From Acanthacorydalis orientalis (taxonomy: Eukaryota > Arthropoda > Insecta > Megaloptera > Corydalidae), in contig CM068315.1 of the NCBI GenBank assembly GCA_034766995.1, positions 48,371,162 through 48,435,161 of the forward strand: a stretch of DNA of 64,000 nucleotides. The letters are read 5' to 3'. Of this stretch, positions 53,024 through 64,000 are shown in pieces. Position 1 is the first letter of the stretch. The number at the start of each line of letters is the position of its first letter. Below the pieces are notes generated by a model. It did not search any database and was not told the origin of the DNA. It worked only from the letters and a program-made list of their open reading frames with translations. Made by a program: the position numbers and the translations under genes.

Positions 53024-56000
53024 ATATATATATACATACATATACAGAGAGAGAGAGAGAAAGATTCACTTCATAATTACAATTTATTTGTTTAATCATC
53101 ATTAGCATTGAAACAAACATGTAGTGTTAATCTTATTATTTCACAATATTATTCGCTTCAAATGATCGTTTCGAAATGATAGAATAAGAAACATACATTT
53201 TTTCAAAAAAATATATAACACCAATGCACGAGTCAGCTATATTTCTTACTAAATCGCAAAAACTTTATCAAATATATTGACTTCCAAGTCAACACTTGCT
53301 TTAAAAAACAACAAATTCTGAACAAACGTATAAAATGATATAAATGCAAGTTAGGTATCACTTATAGAGCGATTACGGAACCTCACATGACCGAATTCGA
53401 CTCTTACGACGTCACTCTTCTCGACTTTTATAACGTTTTATTATTTTTTGATGTAACTGATTTTTTTAAACAGATCTTTCTTTGAAGTTGCTATAAAATT
53501 TTACACAGTACATGTACCTATAAAATTCAATAATTTTAATATGATTCTAAAATGAATAATTTTAATATACTGAAAGTTACTAAAATTCCTAATTCTAGAA
53601 AGATATACTTATTATACGTAACAACCAATATTAACAATTTACATTTCTTTATGTAATGATTTTAGATTCTACATTCGAGAAATTATTTTGATATAATAAA
53701 TATGAAATCATTACACTTCACAGTATCTTATTTTTAACTGATTATATAAGTTACCTTTTAAAAATGGATCATCATTAACAGCATTTCAATCAAAAGTCAG
53801 TATAAAATGTAAATAAATACAGAAATCCAATAGAAATAGCTTATTTTTAATAAAATTAATTTTTAATTCGAGCCGGTTTCTTTTATTATTGAATTTCATT
53901 TTGAGAAAACATTTAATTAAATTACCATTCATCACATATAATAAATATAGTAAATTTTAAGAAAATAACTATCTGAATGCCTACATAAATATAAAATGAA
54001 ATGTATTACAAACAATTTTATTATAAAAAGTAGTAAGTATTCCATAAACAAATTCTATATGTAAACTTATTAAATTTTAGTTATGATGTAGAAATTTTTA
54101 AATCATGAAAAGAAGCAAACATTTTAATTTCACAGAAATTTATAATGTTACAAGTTAGCACAATAAATAACACTCATTTGTGGTCCGTCAGAATATAATA
54201 GATCGTTAATCCAATAACACGAGTCCAGTGTGTCAGAGTTCATACACCTTTCATGCAAATTTCGCCTTAAAACTAACGTGATATACATATCGAATTAATG
54301 TTTTACACGTTGTACCTCAAAATCCAATCATGTGATGTTTCTTCGGGGGAATTGTGTTATGTTAGGGTGAAACTTGACTGAAGCCATCTAGAATCAATTC
54401 CTAATAAAATGCACTGTTCTATTTTCAAGAACTAACAATAATGTAGTCGTAGTATTTTTTAGAGAAATATGATGAAATAGTTAGGTTCTGTATTCTATTT
54501 TAATTGGCTTTGAAGCTTGTACATTGCTCTCTACTGTTTATTTTTCTTTCTATTTAGTAAGTACAGACTATTAATATAATAATAAATTATAACAACTTTT
54601 ATAATGCCCGATTTCAATTTATTTTTCTATAGATAATAAGTTGGGTTTAAATTCAAAATATGTCTACATCATAAAATATATTGCTTTTATTCAAAAGTTT
54701 CTTCCTAAACCTAAATAATACAAACGTATTTATAAAAAAATTCGCATTAAAAAAGGTATTTTTCAATTGAACAAGTTTTATACGTCACCTTATTGCGCCC
54801 ACATAAAATAATTCATTTGTGTAATAATATTTTAACAGTTTTATGTCTAACTTCTATTAAAGGAATATAAACAGATATGTATGATTTTTGTTAAAATCTA
54901 AATGATAATTATTATTTATTTCAATTAATTTTAGAGTTAAAAATAATATACACAAGTATTTTAAGATTTCGATAACACAGATAAATCGTAAATCATAAAT
55001 GTTAGGAACAGTTTTAAAATTACTTCACAGGCGATTAAATGCAGGAAGAAAAATATATGAAAATGAAGTTTCAATAGCTTATACGACATTCTCCAGCGAT
55101 AATGCACATAATACTTCACTGCTAATAATATCTCATATAATTTTTTTTATTCATTAGTCATTTTTATACGTTTAACTTCAATTGTCTCATATTCATTGCA
55201 ATCTATGAATGTATATTTTGATTCTTTATAAAAACATTTAAAAATGTAGATACAATGAAAAAAAATATTATTTTAATTTATTTTTTTAACGAATTTATAT
55301 AAAGTGCAGAAATGAATAAAAGAAGAATAGAAACGAACAATTATAAAATAAGTGTGATATTTAGTATAAATTAACACTGAGGACATGCTGGACACAGCTA
55401 AACGAAACTAATTACTTGTAAAAACTGAACCTTACGATTATATTCTTAACAAATGTTCACTTATACATAAAAAATATTATTTATCACTCTAAATAATACT
55501 TAGAATTATATTTTTAACATAATTAGAAAATAACAATGTATATACGATTAAAAATGATCAATTCGAATAATACTTTATTGTTATACCTTATTCTCTATAA
55601 ATTGGAGAAAAAATGAAAACATTTTAACACTCATGTTATACCTGATATATAAAAAAATAATTTTAATTTACTATTTTAAATAAATATGTATGTGGAGAGA
55701 CTTTTTTAATTGTGAAAGTAAAGAATTCTTTATTATTTGTGTATTAAAATATTGCTATTAATTCCAGCTTTGAATTAAAACTAAACAGAATTACATTTTT
55801 CTGAAAACATATTCATTTTTTATATTATTTTCTTTTGCTTCAACGAATATTTTGATTTTAAAAGTAACATATAAACAAGATTTATTTTCAGTATCACCCA
55901 TTTTATGATCAATCTACTATACGGAGTTAGTAATTTACTTATTTTGTATGCTGTGCTTGATATATTGAAAATGTTTACAATTTGGCAAATGAACACTTGT

Positions 56001-56241
56001 CATTTTCGACAACAAAAATATTAAATTTGTACATAACAGGGCATTTACTATTAAATTTTTACTTTAGTATTTGTTACGTGTCAGCCACATTTTACGAAAA
56101 GGATAGATATACTTCATAAAAATAAACAAATACTCAGCAAAACATGATGTAATGATTCAAATATTGAATAACTGAAGATTATTATGTAATGACAATACCC
56201 ATTTTTATTTCGATTTTATTTAAAGAATGGTGTTATATACT

Positions 56242-56244
<3 letters not shown>
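53024..56244. other. Noncoding stretch, 3.2 kb
   Basis: A+T-rich DNA with no gene found. A small less A+T-rich patch at 53360-53440 (CTTACGACGTCACTCTTCTCGAC) includes a CRE-like TGACGT core on the minus strand, but nothing else supports a promoter. Confidence 0.5.
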
Positions 56245-56291
<47 letters not shown>

Positions 56292-56312
56292 AATATATAC
56301 ATATATATACAA

Positions 56313-56368
<56 letters not shown>

Positions 56369-56381
56369 AATAATAATAATA
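56245..56381. repeat. (TA)n with TACAAATA spacers, ending in (TAA)n
   Basis: Two TA blocks are joined by repeated ACAAATATATACATATAT units; an ATAATAATA run closes the array. A second (TA)n at 56497-56577 follows about 115 bases later. Confidence 0.92.
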
Positions 56382-56491
56382 AAAATAGAACTTTTTGGAA
56401 AATTTGTACATATTTTTTATAACTAGAAATGATGATTTTTCATTTTGCCTAAAATTAATGTCCATTATGTTGAACTGTACTTCGGTTATAA

Positions 56492-56560
<69 letters not shown>

Positions 56561-56772
56561 CACACATATATATATACCTATATAAATAATACATACACAC
56601 AATTTATATATTTTCTTATTTGTTACTAAAGTATACCTTTCATTTTTAAAAATTGAAAACATTAGTATAGTAACTTCCATTTTGTAGGCACACCTTAATT
56701 AAAAAGCTACAGGTGAGTCTATAACCTCCCACAAATTATTTTAAAAGTTGTAATACTGAATATATAACTTAC

Positions 56773-56776
<4 letters not shown>

Positions 56777-56858
<82 letters not shown>

Positions 56859-56859
56859 C
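56777..56859. repeat. (TA)n microsatellite, about 40 units
   Basis: Pure TA up to a TGTATATACA end. Confidence 0.93.
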
Positions 56860-57206
56860 AAAATTATGCACAACAAAATAAGAATAAAAAGGTATTTATA
56901 AATTAAATATCAATTAAATATATGTATATAGTATTTGTTTACACAACCTGAGTGAATTTAACACTAAGTTGACTCATGCGGTCGCATTCCAAACTACAAA
57001 AACTTTTCCCATTGGAGATTTAACTCTTTTCGTAAACTTTTACATCACATTTTCTCAAATTTTTACAATAATATCTAGATAACTTAAAGCAGTAGCACAC
57101 CTGTGCATGACTACCGTGTAATTAATAAATATATTAAATATCAGCATGGCTTGTAGCGGTTAACGCCCAGAACGGTCTCATCACTAGCTATAGAAGTAGT
57201 ACTTAC

Positions 57207-57460
57207 CTGTAATATTAATTGTTTGGCAAGGTGTTTTACTTTTGTTTCACTTTACCTGTTCACTATTATACACTGTCACCGCACAATATTTTTTTTCTTT
57301 TACTAATAAAATATCAATTACTTCTTTACTTTGGTAATGCAAATATTTGTATTGATAAGTGATACATCGTATTTTATAAACGCGGCTAGGCTTGTTTACA
57401 TCCACATACATTCACTCTACGCAGCTGTTACTTTACAACTGATTTTTAAGAGAGGGTGAC
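57207..57460 (-). other. Candidate noncoding first exon (possibly of Mcr)
   Basis: On the minus strand, ATATTACAG|GTAAGTAC near 57206 is a near-ideal splice donor. The sequence upstream of it (57400-57480 in plus coordinates) is locally less A+T-rich (TCTACGCAGCTGTTAC, GAGAGGGTGACATGG), as a promoter might be. Mcr needs an upstream noncoding exon with a donor on this strand, and this is one of the better placed ones. The distance (about 23.7 kb) and the rival donor near 51133 leave it unproven. Confidence 0.3.
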
Positions 57461-57563
57461 ATGGTTGCGTAGTAGTGAGTCTCTACCGTTTACCTTGTTG
57501 GTGAAGTTTAATTTCAGTGCTTCTACACATTTATGTTATTTTACTTATGTTTAATGTGTAAAT

Positions 57564-57566
<3 letters not shown>

Positions 57567-57642
<76 letters not shown>
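57567..57642. repeat. (TA)n microsatellite, about 37 units
   Basis: Pure TA, about 100 bases right of the candidate noncoding exon. Confidence 0.93.
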
Positions 57643-57645
<3 letters not shown>

Positions 57646-58598
57646 TTTCAATTATTTTTTAAGTTGTCATTTATTTATATTATTTTATACGACAGTTAAA
57701 ACACTAACTTATAAAATAAACACCTACATAAGCAATCAGGAGCTTGAAACAATTTGATTATTTAGATGTATGGATTCATCGATAACTAAGATAATTAACA
57801 CCCGAAAACAATTTGCTTCTACATATTTTTGTGTGGCTCAAGTTCTGTAATAAATATTATTTTAAAATAAACATAAGATGCTGTTTGAAAACTATTACTT
57901 TTAATTAGTCCAAACCGGAGGGTGAAGTGAGGGTATTTTCTAAAATTAAGAAAAAAGCATTTCTAAACTAAAAAAGTATTCAATGTCATTAAAATATAGT
58001 GTTTTATTTATAGAAACGTTAACAAAGAAGTATTATTTTAGAATATTATTTTAAACTATACTGTATAGATAGTGGGATAATCACTCGAATTGTCTGTATT
58101 TAATTTTTATATGATATTCATTTACAAAACTAGTATTATTTTCTCTCTAGGATGAATTATGCAATAAAAGTATTTACTTTAGAAACGCAATAATGTAATT
58201 CTAAATTAAATCTAAATGCCTAATAATGGCAGAGTTAAAAATTTGATTTATTCTTCTTTCATTTAAAATGTTTAGTATTATAAAAATAACGAACTAATAA
58301 AACTTAACATTTTTAAATAAATTCCATTATATTTTCCTAAATTCTAGTGATGTACGATACTAAAATAAATTTAACGGTTACTTTAAAAATGGTTATTTTA
58401 ATTTTTTTACGCTGCTCTTTATTATTAAATACGTAAATACTTGTATGATCTTTTCATTCAACAGCTAAATTCTTACATCTACGGTATTTAAACTAATTCA
58501 TTTTATAGGAGCGTTTAATTCGTATATTCAGTAATACTGTTTATTAATGTTACTTATTTCTTATTGTTTTCAACGATAAGATAATGTATCTCTCTATG

Positions 58599-58641
<43 letters not shown>

Positions 58642-58947
58642 AACTAGAAAATTATTTCCATTTAAACGGTTCCTGTTTACATAAGAATATCACAACACGT
58701 AAACAAAGAACTTGCAGTCCATAATTATTCAAATTAGGACAATACTTATAGCTTAGCAAATTAATAATTTTTAGGGGTTAGAATTTTTTACTTTGAATCA
58801 GTATAAATACTTAATCTTTTATAAAATGCAAAAAAAAAAATTAATTTTACTATAAATATTGTTTAATAATTTTATTTTTAATAGAAGAATGCATTTGCAA
58901 ATACACAAAATTAAACATATTTATATTTTTATATATAAAATGTGTTT
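57643..58947. other. Noncoding stretch
   Basis: No element or gene seen apart from (TA)n at 58600-58638. Confidence 0.55.
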
Positions 58948-59007
<60 letters not shown>

Positions 59008-59040
59008 TAGATAGATAGATAGATAGATATAGAGATAGAT
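58948..59040. repeat. (CA)n(TA)n(GATA)n compound repeat
   Basis: CA, TA and GATA tracts follow each other directly, the GATA part with seven or so units. This is the only tetranucleotide array of the window. Confidence 0.92.
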
Positions 59041-59067
59041 TGGGCGGATAATAATGAGAAAGATAAA

Positions 59068-59133
<66 letters not shown>

Positions 59134-59299
59134 ATCTATCTAGACGTGATAAATACGCAGTAGTGTATAACATTTATTTAAAGATATATAAATATATTAA
59201 TATTTATACAAAATTCTTCAACCTATTAAAAAAATTAAGGTTTAATTTTATATTTCAATCATCGCAAATAAACATTAGGTGGTACGTTTATTCCAGGTT

Positions 59300-59366
<67 letters not shown>

Positions 59367-60104
59367 GAATCCGTGTAATTAATTAGATTAAAGGATATAA
59401 TCCAGTTTTATTTGATTAATATTTGTTGAATGTAATAATATTGTCTATTGAGTATCAAAGAATACTTTATTTTATAAACACGTAATTTGACTGTTTTTTG
59501 TTTTTGTAAAATTGTTGCTATTAAATCGACTAATCGAAAACCATTATTAAATTAAAACAATGCTTTAACCAAACACGTTTTCTTCCTTTCATATGCACAT
59601 GCCCATATATAAAATTGCATATATATATATACATATACTATATATATATATATATATATATATTAGGCTTGCTGTCGAATTTTGCTGTCCTGTATTATAC
59701 TTGTAGGGACAGCTTAATGTCCCGTATTTTAATGAAAATATAAAATTATAAATATTATGTTAACCAATTTTAATTTTCAATATTCTAACTTAAATTGATT
59801 TGTAACCCATAAAAACTGACAACTCAAGGGAATTACTTGTTTACTGTTTATGGCAGCGGTATGGTGGCATCGGTCGCTTTTTATTTAGTATATGCATTTT
59901 ATTTATAATTCAGTACAAATATCTTGCTTTTGCCTATTTTCAAACAGTTCATTGTGCAGTGCATTAAAAGTAGTAAATATAAGGCCTCAACTGCATCTAA
60001 TAATTATAATGTTACATTATGTACTTAACAAAATTGTTGTAAGGTTCAGAGTTGGCTTTTTTTAACATCCATGTCCCGTATATGGTTTTCCAAAATCTGG
60101 AAAC

Positions 60105-60156
<52 letters not shown>

Positions 60157-60170
60157 ACATATACATATAC
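59041..60170. other. Noncoding stretch with four (TA)n tracts
   Basis: Tracts at 59073-59129, 59301-59362, 59617-59663 and 60107-60170 (with TACATA variants). Between the last two, the word TGTCCCGTAT occurs at 59717 and again, as ATGTCCCGTATATGG, near 60071; I could not link it to an element. Confidence 0.6.
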
Positions 60171-61254
60171 AACACCGTGGTTCATTAAAAAAATAATTCA
60201 AACTTTCTATATAAATTACATATCATTTTTCATGAATATAATTATCAGTCTTTTGTCAATTATGTAATAAATTTCGAAATCGCAAAATAAAGCAAATGCT
60301 AAATCAGATAGGGCCGATAGTCATTGAATCGAAACTGAACTCTCATTTTCAAAATGAGTATTATTATGAACAGTGGCTGCTACTACTCACATATTAAAAT
60401 AAACGTTCCATTTTGACTGAATGACTATGTCTATTATATTGTCTAATTTTAGATTTGATAAATTTGTTCATAAGATGGATAGATATTTAATACTTACACT
60501 CGTAAAAAATGATATTTATTATTGTTTTCATATAACGTTTAAACTTTAATTCAAGCTATCACACTACCTTGAATTTTAAAAATATTACTTTTGAATCATT
60601 CATTTTTGATATTTATCACAAACAATTTCCAGGTTAGGATAATTAAACTGAACGTAAAAAAAACGATCACTAAAATAGAGTAGTTCAGCTGAACCTTTGT
60701 ATTTATTGATATTTAGCCTAAATTCTAATTGAATATTAAGGTCTCAGTTAGCTGAACACAACTAATAAAACAATGGGTTGTATTTGTACATATAGGGAAC
60801 ACTATTTTCGGGCCAAATTTCAATTTACGACCACTCATCTAATATATTTTCAAGTTTCTGTAGTTTCTTTTAATCAATTATATATCACATTTATGTGTGT
60901 GTCCTAAATTTAAACCTAAACGGAAAATGATATGTCTACCATATATGATTTTGTAATCAATGAAGATATTTAGAAACAATATATATTGAGTAAGAAAATA
61001 TTACATAAATTAATACTTTGAGAATAGCATGTATTAAAAAACAGTAACATTTTGAGATATATATTGAATATATATTTCAATGAAAGAATGCTATTTGAAG
61101 TTTTAAGTTCTTAAAAGTATACATGTTTAGAAATGCTGACAATACTTTGAGAAATTTGTTAATATTCTATGCTTATGGCACTTGCGAAATTGTTTCCAGT
61201 ATAGAAGGCAGAAAGTCTGACGTTTTGAGTAAATGTTATTGTTCACGTTTAAAC
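60171..61254. other. Upstream region of EMC7
   Basis: No promoter motif stands out. An in-frame ATG at 61123 lies 132 bases before the chosen EMC7 start and is probably 5' UTR. Confidence 0.45.
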
Positions 61255-61929
61255 ATGAGAAGTAAATATATTTTGTCACTCCTATTATTTTTACTGGAGA
61301 AATTATACTGCAGTGCAGCAGATATATCATCAGAAGATGAAACAGATCAGTTACGGTATATAATAGAAGGAAAAGTGTTTCCTCCAGATATGCCATTTAC
61401 ACCAATAAATTGGCAAGCAAATTCGCGAATAATGGTTAATGGTGGCGAATATTTGGGATTTATAAAAGAAGATGGAACATTCATGATTCATAATATTCCA
61501 TCTGGTTCATATGTTCTTGAGGTTATTAATGCCGATTATATGTATGAACCTGTAAGGGTTGAAATTAATTCAAAAGGAAAATATAGAGCTCGTAAAGTGA
61601 ATTATATACAAACTTCTCAAGTCATTCAGGTGCCATATCCTTTAAAAATGAAACCGATGTCAAAAATTCGCTACTTCCAAATTCGTGAGCAATGGCGTGT
61701 TACAGACTTCTTATTTAATCCTATGGTTTTAATGATGGTGCTACCATTACTTTTAATTATGATTTTGCCAAAGATGATGAGTGATCCTGAAACAAAAAAA
61801 GAAATGGAACAGTTTAGTAGCTTAACTGGAAAGTTTGAGATGCCTGAAATGTCAGAAATAATGACATCACTATTTCCTGGTTCACAGCAACCGAAAACAA
61901 AAGTTACAAAAGCAAAAAAACGTCAGTAG
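61255..61929 (+). CDS. EMC7: ER membrane protein complex subunit 7
   Basis: Subunit of the EMC, which inserts tail-anchored and multipass membrane proteins into the ER. The frame is open for 224 codons without introns (human about 242). Residues 1-22 (MRSKYILSLLLFLLEKLYCS) form a signal peptide. The lumenal beta-sandwich (about 30-150) contains IEGKVFPPD, RIMVNGGEYLGFIKEDGTF and IPSGSYVLEVINADYMYEPV. The single membrane span is about 154-172 (FNPMVLMMVLPLLLIMILP). The cytosolic tail has MMSDPETKKEMEQF and ends in basic residues. The frame extends upstream to an ATG at 61123, but only the start at 61255 puts the signal peptide at the N-terminus. An intronless copy could in principle be a retrogene, but the intact frame suggests a working gene. 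Confidence 0.93.
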   Translation: MRSKYILSLLLFLLEKLYCSAADISSEDETDQLRYIIEGKVFPPDMPFTPINWQANSRIMVNGGEYLGFIKEDGTFMIHNIPSGSYVLEVINADYMYEPVRVEINSKGKYRARKVNYIQTSQVIQVPYPLKMKPMSKIRYFQIREQWRVTDFLFNPMVLMMVLPLLLIMILPKMMSDPETKKEMEQFSSLTGKFEMPEMSEIMTSLFPGSQQPKTKVTKAKKRQ

Positions 61930-62052
61930 TACATTAGAAATTTGAAAATTATAAACTTGTGGATGTGAAAATGGAAATTTAAATTAAATATAGAATGTTT
62001 GCAATAAATGTTAATTATTGTATATAGTGTTGTATTTTTATTTATGTATGAA

Positions 62053-62058
62053 AATAAA
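62053..62058 (+). terminator. EMC7 polyadenylation signal
   Basis: AATAAA 124 bases after the EMC7 stop codon, followed by T-rich sequence. Confidence 0.6.
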
Positions 62059-63291
62059 AGTATGAAATATTATTTATATTTATTATGTGACTCAGTAAAT
62101 ACAGTAGAAATTAAGTTTTTGGTAATATAAGAGTGACAATTATATAGATAAGAATTATTGTCAGTAAACATCTCAATCAAAAATTAAAATTATTTATTAA
62201 CAAAAGCACATTTTATGTACCATCTGAAAAGTAAATATTGGCATATTATATTGTAATAAGTTGTATAATAACATATCTTGATTATATTCTTCCTAATATT
62301 TTGTAAAATTGAAATGAAACAAATATAGTTTTATAAAAATTTAATAAATTACAGAAAACTGTACAAAGTATCAAAATCACAATATTTGATTGGTTATTGT
62401 TTAAGTGTTTATTAATTTTAATTTATAGAAACACGATATGTAATAAACTGAATTGTACTGTTTAAATATATATATATATATATTTAAACATGTAGTTATA
62501 TATATATAACTACAGTTAAAAACATACTCTGTAACCCAGTTACATGAAAATGCCTAGTTACATTACATAAACCTTAGTTTAATCAATGAGATCTTATCAT
62601 TTATATGAACAATATTAGCTGTATAGTTGATATATCAAATATAATAAGCAGAACATTTTATTTGATAAAGCTGCAAAAAATACATAATTCAAGTAGAGAA
62701 ACAAATTTTGATTATTGTATATTATGAAAGATTTTAAAGGGTCTTAATGTAATTATATAATAGTAAATTAATTATTTTGCTTTAACACTGATACTGTAAG
62801 ATCAAATCTATACATTCTACACTATTACCCAATATTTCTAACTTTAATTAAATATAATAAAAAAGAATTTAAGTATATAAAATATCATATATAGTAGTAA
62901 ACATATAAAATATTTTTTCAGATCAGGAATTAAATCGATTGTAAAACAAGTTTTGGTGAAATCATATTTTATCCATATTCAACACATACAAATATGTGTA
63001 AAATATGTACATAATTTATTTTACAATAAATATAAATTTCAAAACGGATTGCATAAAAATTTATTGCAGGACAAAGACAATATTTTTTAGTCTTGTGAAT
63101 TGTTAAATTTGAATGATGAAATTTTAAATGAAACTAAAATTTATCTACATATATGTATAAAACAGAGGATGAATAAGTAGAATTAAATTTTATAATTAGT
63201 CAATTACAATGTGATATATTAAAAAAATTATAGTTTTCAGATTAAATTCTCTTCACTTATTTTGAGATCAAAGTATTAAACATCTAAATAA
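62059..63291. other. Intergenic stretch after EMC7
   Basis: No gene seen. Two adjacent small palindromes at 62461-62515 (TTTAAATATATA arms, then TGTAGTTATATA arms) flank short TA runs. Confidence 0.6.
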
Positions 63292-63558
63292 TTTTCACAA
63301 ATAGATTCTTTTTTCACCCCACAAACCACACCAAATTTTCTGACCAAAAATATTCAATAAATTATTATTGATTATTTTCGATTGTCGTTTATGCACATTT
63401 CAATGATTACACTATTATCTTCAGAGCGCTAAGTTACCAGAAAATCAAATAGCTATCAAAATGTACATAAGCGACAATCAAAAATAATTTATTTAATACT
63501 TTTGATTGAAAAATTTGGTGTGGTTTGTTGGATGAAAAAAGAATTCATTTGTGAAAGT
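63292..63558. mobile_element. Foldback MITE-like element with long inverted arms
   Basis: The two ends are inverted copies over about 80-110 bases each. The left arm has CACAAATAGATTCTTTTTTC, AACCACACCAAATTTT and GATTGTCGTTTATG. The right arm, reverse-complemented, has CACAAATGAATTCTTTTTTC, AACCACACCAAATTTT and GATTGTCGCTTATG. The middle carries TCTTCAGAGCGCTAAGTTACC. It has no coding capacity. I could not settle a target duplication, so the superfamily is unknown. Confidence 0.8.
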
Positions 63559-64000
63559 GAGTTTAGCCACAGTGTCTTAACTATAATTGTGAGCTAAATA
63601 ATTCTTAATAATTTTTATATTCAATGAGCATACTTTGTATTAGAATTATTCTTTTGTAAAAAATTGTGCGTTTATGTTCAATAATTTAAAGTACCTATGT
63701 ACTCATTACTTGTTAATATTCATTTGAAACATTAAATGTTAAAGATTATAAATATAAATAAATATTTCTGGATAATTAGCATAATTCAAATTGTTTTAAT
63801 ATTTGTTAAAAAAAATATTTGTTGCATGAAGGTATAACATATATGTAAGCAATATTTTATATCCTTTTTTTATATATGTATTTAAAACAATAAAGCTAAA
63901 TTAATTATTATGATAAACGCCTCTCGTATTAGCATTTCATTTTTTAAAATGATAAATAAATTAGATCTTGCCTCCATAACATAGATTTTAATAATATACA
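63559..64000. other. Right-hand flank, nothing recognised
   Basis: A+T-rich DNA without a frame, element or long repeat. Confidence 0.6.

Noticed and set aside
58948..59040. Possible CRISPR-like array in regularly repeated tracts
   Set aside because: The repeats are simple microsatellites (CA, TA, GATA) with no unique spacers, and the DNA is eukaryotic.
61123..61254. Upstream in-frame ATG extending EMC7 by 44 residues
   Set aside because: It would bury the signal peptide inside the protein; the start at 61255 puts it at the N-terminus as in the family.

Overview
The window looks like nuclear DNA of an insect. It is very A+T-rich (roughly four fifths by eye) and carries dozens of long (TA)n microsatellites. 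Genes are split by spliceosomal GT-AG introns, the relics are of RTE LINE and mariner/Tc1 type, and the gene set includes Mcr, a macroglobulin-complement protein of insects and other arthropods. The order cannot be fixed from the sequence alone; Hymenoptera are a guess.

Layout. (1) 233-14359, minus strand: a retinoblastoma-family gene (Rbf/p107/p130 type). I could join 15 exons in one phase-consistent frame of about 1022 codons, including an optional 84-nt cassette exon. Two E2F-like sites lie just upstream. Its two large introns hold a dead mariner copy, a 62-bp near-perfect palindrome and several (TG)n(TA)n tracts. (2) 14500-18230: an intergenic region with a decayed RTE-clade LINE, split by a roughly 980-bp, comparatively GC-rich composite inverted-repeat element. 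(3) 18233-20009, plus strand: RBFA, the mitochondrial ribosome-binding factor A, six exons and 352 codons. (4) 22962-33512, minus strand: Mcr (macroglobulin complement-related), 21 coding exons joining without a phase error into 1655 codons. It has a signal peptide, an LDL-receptor class A module, a ruined thioester site and a C-terminal hydrophobic segment. One intron carries an internally deleted RTE copy. (5) 33546-61250: about 28 kb with no recognisable protein gene. It holds a Tc1/mariner-type remnant with inverted termini, a hairpin, a 0.5-kb direct duplication, many microsatellites and several GC-richer islands that look like promoters or noncoding exons. The coding-start exon of Mcr opens with a splice acceptor, so Mcr has at least one upstream noncoding exon, probably in this stretch. 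(6) 61255-61929, plus strand: EMC7, uninterrupted. (7) 61930-64000: flanking DNA with a roughly 267-bp foldback MITE-like element.

The four genes act in unrelated processes: cell-cycle control, mitochondrial ribosome maturation, septate-junction/complement-like function, and ER membrane-protein insertion. There is no operon-like logic. Exon boundaries were read by eye from GT-AG sites and reading-frame continuity; the cumulative phase closes exactly for Rbf, RBFA and Mcr, which is the main support for these models.
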